Of a DNA stretch of 64,000 nucleotides, positions 61,502-64,000 are shown piece after piece. Source of the DNA: Actinomycetes bacterium. GTDB taxonomy: Bacteria > Actinomycetota > Acidimicrobiia > Acidimicrobiales > Bog-793. The stretch spans positions 1 to 64,000 of the forward strand of contig JAKBAA010000006.1 of NCBI GenBank assembly GCA_021809425.1, read 5' to 3'. The notes beneath the pieces were generated by a model. That model did no database searches and was not told where the DNA came from. It saw only the letters and a program-made list of their open reading frames with translations. A program made the translations under genes and the position numbers. Position 1 is the first letter of the stretch; every line of letters begins with the position of its first letter.

Positions 61502-62373
61502 GGGACGATCTTGGAGAGCGGCAGCTCGATGAGGTCGGTGGCGCCACGCTCTTTCAGCTCGGGGATGAGCGTGTTGATGGTCGACTTCGGCACGACCGCC
61601 TCGAGGGCGAAGCCGTCGGTGCCGAAGAGCTGGGAGACCGTCGGCGACTTCATCGAGGGCAGCACCTCGATGACGGCGTCGAGGTGGGCGGCGGCAACGT
61701 TGAGCTTGACGAGCACGTTGCGGCGGGCGTCGAGCGCGCCCTGGAGCAAGGTGCGGATCTGGTGCATGGCGTGGGCCTTCGCCGGGTCGGCGGCCGCCTC
61801 CTTGCTGGCGACGAGCTCGGTGTAGGAGGAGAGCACCTCCGCCACGATCCGCAGCCCGGCCGCCCGCAGCGCCCGCCCGGTCTCGGTGATCTCGACGACG
61901 GCGTCGGCGATGTCGGGGATCTTCGCCTCGGTCGCCCCGTAGGAGAGGCGGACGTCGGCCTTGACGCCGTGGTCCAGGAGGAAGCGCTCGGTCAGGTTGG
62001 GGTACTCCGTGGCCACCCGGGCACCGGCCGGCAGGTCCTCGACGGCCTGGATCGGCGAGCCGGCGTCGACGGCGAGCACGACCCGGATCGGCCGGTCGGT
62101 CGCCTTCGAGTACGGGAGCACGCCGAGCGACACCACCTCGGCGCCGCGCTCCTCGATCCAGTCCCGACCGGTCACGCCGAGGTCGAACAGCCCCTCGGCG
62201 ACGTAGACCGGGATCTCCTGGGGACGCAGGATGCGGACCTCGTCGATGCGCGGATCGTCGATGCTCGCCCGATAGTCGACGTCGGATCGGCGCCGCACGG
62301 CCAGGTCGGCGGCCTCGAACAGCTCGAGCGTCGGACGCTCGAGCGAGCCCTTCGGAAGCACCAGGCGCAGCAT
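61498..62373 (-). CDS. hisG: ATP phosphoribosyltransferase, long form
   Basis: 291 aa. LRLVLPKGSLERPTLELF, DLGVTGRDWIEERG and the PRPP motif near VEITETGRALRAAGL are HisG; the extra C-terminal 70-80 residues form the ACT-like regulatory domain of the long form that binds histidine. Catalyses the first step of histidine synthesis. ATG 62373 starts 4 nt after the ribH stop. hisE and other his genes are not here. Confidence 0.96.
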   Translation of the reverse strand: MLRLVLPKGSLERPTLELFEAADLAVRRRSDVDYRASIDDPRIDEVRILRPQEIPVYVAEGLFDLGVTGRDWIEERGAEVVSLGVLPYSKATDRPIRVVLAVDAGSPIQAVEDLPAGARVATEYPNLTERFLLDHGVKADVRLSYGATEAKIPDIADAVVEITETGRALRAAGLRIVAEVLSSYTELVASKEAAADPAKAHAMHQIRTLLQGALDARRNVLVKLNVAAAHLDAVIEVLPSMKSPTVSQLFGTDGFALEAVVPKSTINTLIPELKERGATDLIELPLSKIVP

Positions 62374-62377
62374 CGCC

Positions 62378-62986
62378 CTAGCCTGCCACGGCGCCGAGCA
62401 TGCGCAGGACGGCGGCCATCTCGAGCGCCGTCTCGACCGCCTCGGCACCCTTGTCGCCGTGATCGCCGCCGGAGCGTGCCAGCGCCTGGGCGCGGTCCTC
62501 GGTGGTGAGCACCCCGAACACGACCGGGATGCCCGTGTCCAGCTGGACGGCCTGGCAGCCGGCTGCGCACTGGCCGGCCACGAAGTCGTAGTGGCTCGTC
62601 TCCCCCCGGATCACCGCCCCGAGGCAGGCGACGGCGTCGACGCGGCCCGACCGGGCGAGGGCGCCGGCCGCCAGCGGCAGCTCGAAGGCGCCGGGGACCT
62701 CCACGACGACGACGTCGCCGTCGTCGATCCCCGCCGCCCGCCACCCGGCACGCGCCCCGACGAGCAGCCGCCCGGTGACGTCGCCGTTGAACCGGGCAGC
62801 GACCACCCCGAGCCGCACCGGCACCCCGCCCGGGGCAGCCTCGGGCTCGGCGGTGAGGTAGGTGACGGCACCCGCACCGAGCGCCGCTTGCAGGGCGCCA
62901 CGCGCACCGGGGCCGTGGTCGCCCGGTCCCTGGCTGCCAGCGGTGGCGGGGGCGGGGGCGGCGGAGGGCAGCTCAGTCGAGGCCAT
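62378..62986 (-). CDS. ribH: 6,7-dimethyl-8-ribityllumazine synthase
   Basis: 202 aa. The core from about residue 57 ([17 protein letters not shown]) has [29 protein letters not shown] with the catalytic His, and [15 protein letters not shown]. It makes lumazine from the RibBA-derived butanone phosphate. The first 55 residues are an Ala/Pro/Gly-rich extension not seen in most RibH. ATG 62986 overlaps ribBA by 14 nt. Order ribBA-ribH is the usual riboflavin arrangement. Confidence 0.96.
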   Translation of the reverse strand: MASTELPSAAPAPATAGSQGPGDHGPGARGALQAALGAGAVTYLTAEPEAAPGGVPVRLGVVAARFNGDVTGRLLVGARAGWRAAGIDDGDVVVVEVPGAFELPLAAGALARSGRVDAVACLGAVIRGETSHYDFVAGQCAAGCQAVQLDTGIPVVFGVLTTEDRAQALARSGGDHGDKGAEAVETALEMAAVLRMLGAVAG

Positions 62987-64000
62987 CGAGAAGGTGGCCG
63001 AGACGCTCGCGCTTCGTGCGCAGGTAGGCGATGTTCTCCGGCGTCGGGCTCGTCTCTACCGGCACCCGCTCGGTCACGTCCAGCCCGAAGCCGTTGATCC
63101 CGCCGTACTTGGCCGGGTTGTTGGTCATCAGCCGAAGCTTGCGCACGCCGAGGGCGACGAGGATCTGGGCGCCGATGCCGTACTCGCGCGAGTCGACGGG
63201 CAGGCCCAGGTCCAGGTTGGCGTCGACCGTGTCCCGACCTTGCTCCTGGAGGGAGTAGGCACGCAGCTTGTGGCCGAGTCCGATCCCCCGTCCCTCCTGG
63301 CCACGCAGGTAGACGACGACCCCGCGGCCGGCGTCCGCGATGGCCTCGAGGGCGAATTCGAGCTGGGGTCCGCAGTCGCAGCGGCGGGAGCCGAAAACGT
63401 CCCCGGTGAGACACTCGCTGTGCACCCGGGTGAGCACGGGGGCGCCGTCGGCGACGTCGCCGAGGACGAGCGCCAGGTGCTCCTCGCCGTCGAGCAGCGA
63501 CCGGAACACGATCCCGTCGAATTCGCCGTGTGTCGTCGGGATACGCGCCCGGCTCACCTCCTCGACCAGCCGCTCGGCGCGGTGGCGGTAGGCGACGAGG
63601 TCGGCGATGGTGACGAGGGCGAGGTGGTGCTCGGCGGCGAACGCCTCCAGCTCGGGCATCCGGGCCATGGTGCGGCGGTCCTTCGCCACCACCTCGCACA
63701 GCACCCCGGCCGGCACGCACCCGGCCATCCGGGCGAGGTCGATGGCCGCCTCGGTGTGGCCGGCGCGCTTCAGCACGCCGCCCTCCCGGTAGCGCAGCGG
63801 GAGCACGTGGCCGGGGCGGGCCAGGTCGGCCGAGCGGGTCTCGGGGTCGACGAGCGCCCGGATGGTCGCCGCCCGGTCCTCGGCGGAGATGCCGGTCGTG
63901 GTCCCGTGGACGGCGTCGACGGTCACCGTGAAGGCGGTGCGCTGCGACTCGGTGTTGTTGGCCACCATGAGCGGCAGGTCGAGCGCGTCGAGGCGGTCGC
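62973..64000 (-). CDS. ribBA: bifunctional RibB/RibA (DHBP synthase/GTP cyclohydrolase II), 5' end missing
   Basis: At least 342 aa; cut at the window edge. The visible N-part ([19 protein letters not shown]) is internal to the RibB domain, so the real start lies beyond 64000. RibB continues with [14 protein letters not shown] and [13 protein letters not shown]; RibA has the zinc cysteines in [15 protein letters not shown] and the GTP site [17 protein letters not shown]. Makes both precursors of riboflavin. Intact RibBA is about 400 aa, so some 60-70 residues are missing. Confidence 0.96.
   Translation of the reverse strand, partial: DRLDALDLPLMVANNTESQRTAFTVTVDAVHGTTTGISAEDRAATIRALVDPETRSADLARPGHVLPLRYREGGVLKRAGHTEAAIDLARMAGCVPAGVLCEVVAKDRRTMARMPELEAFAAEHHLALVTIADLVAYRHRAERLVEEVSRARIPTTHGEFDGIVFRSLLDGEEHLALVLGDVADGAPVLTRVHSECLTGDVFGSRRCDCGPQLEFALEAIADAGRGVVVYLRGQEGRGIGLGHKLRAYSLQEQGRDTVDANLDLGLPVDSREYGIGAQILVALGVRKLRLMTNNPAKYGGINGFGLDVTERVPVETSPTPENIAYLRTKRERLGHLLDGLD

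Overview
The window is very GC-rich DNA packed with genes on both strands. Several things point to an actinobacterium, most likely of the Acidimicrobiia (inference): a mycothiol-dependent maleylpyruvate isomerase homologue, an ANTAR response regulator beside polA-rpsA-coaE-uvrB-uvrA as in mycobacteria, the uvrC-rapZ-yvcK-gap-pgk-tpiA-secG order, and heavy use of GTG/TTG starts. Many genes have a TANNNT -10 element 6-7 nt before the start codon and no Shine-Dalgarno, so leaderless mRNAs appear common.

Layout. 0-4.2 kb: small redox/hydrolase genes (DinB-type isomerase, LLM flavin oxidoreductase coupled to an alpha/beta hydrolase that lacks its serine nucleophile), an unknown membrane protein and an unknown secreted protein. 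4.5-8.9 kb: two large extracytoplasmic BNR/Asp-box proteins, convergent. 9.1-15.7 kb: a carbohydrate locus on the minus strand (CE7 esterase, GH32-like hydrolase, two sugar ABC permeases, sugar-binding protein) facing a LacI regulator, with a CG-centred operator between them. 15.7-19.3 kb: an accessory strip with two toxin-antitoxin pairs (Doc/RHH and DUF5615/DUF433-like), a broken DUF6933 gene and a toxin remnant. Two copies of a 33-nt repeat carrying the 3' end of tRNA-Leu(GAG) flank the toxin-antitoxin pairs, like attachment sites. 19.4-29.4 kb: peptide-type binding protein, secG, tpiA-pgk-gap, yvcK, rapZ, a methyltransferase and uvrC; whiA, usually next to yvcK, is missing. 29.5-45.6 kb: nadA, a GGDEF protein, uvrA, uvrB, peptidase E-like, coaE, rpsA, polA, a DtxR regulator, a PdtaR-type ANTAR regulator and a menC-like enzyme. 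45.7-53.5 kb: tRNA-Leu(CAA), then fabD-fabH-fabG-acpP-fabF, an ABC1 kinase and an SGNH hydrolase, almost all overlapping by 1-4 nt. 53.5-59.8 kb: pheT, pheS, an SpoU methyltransferase, rplT, rpmI and infC on the minus strand. 59.8-64 kb: a DUF1844 protein and HAD hydrolase, facing a cold-shock-like protein, hisG, ribH and ribBA (cut by the window edge).

Most of the window is core metabolism, DNA repair and translation. The least ordinary points are: CTG start codons inferred inside 4-nt CTGA stop/start overlaps (three genes, perhaps a fourth), an ATC start for infC, a lysine-free biotinyl/lipoyl-like domain fused to FabD, recurrent leaderless promoters, and the tRNA-flanked toxin-antitoxin island. 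Gene identities come from reading the protein sequences; no database search was run.
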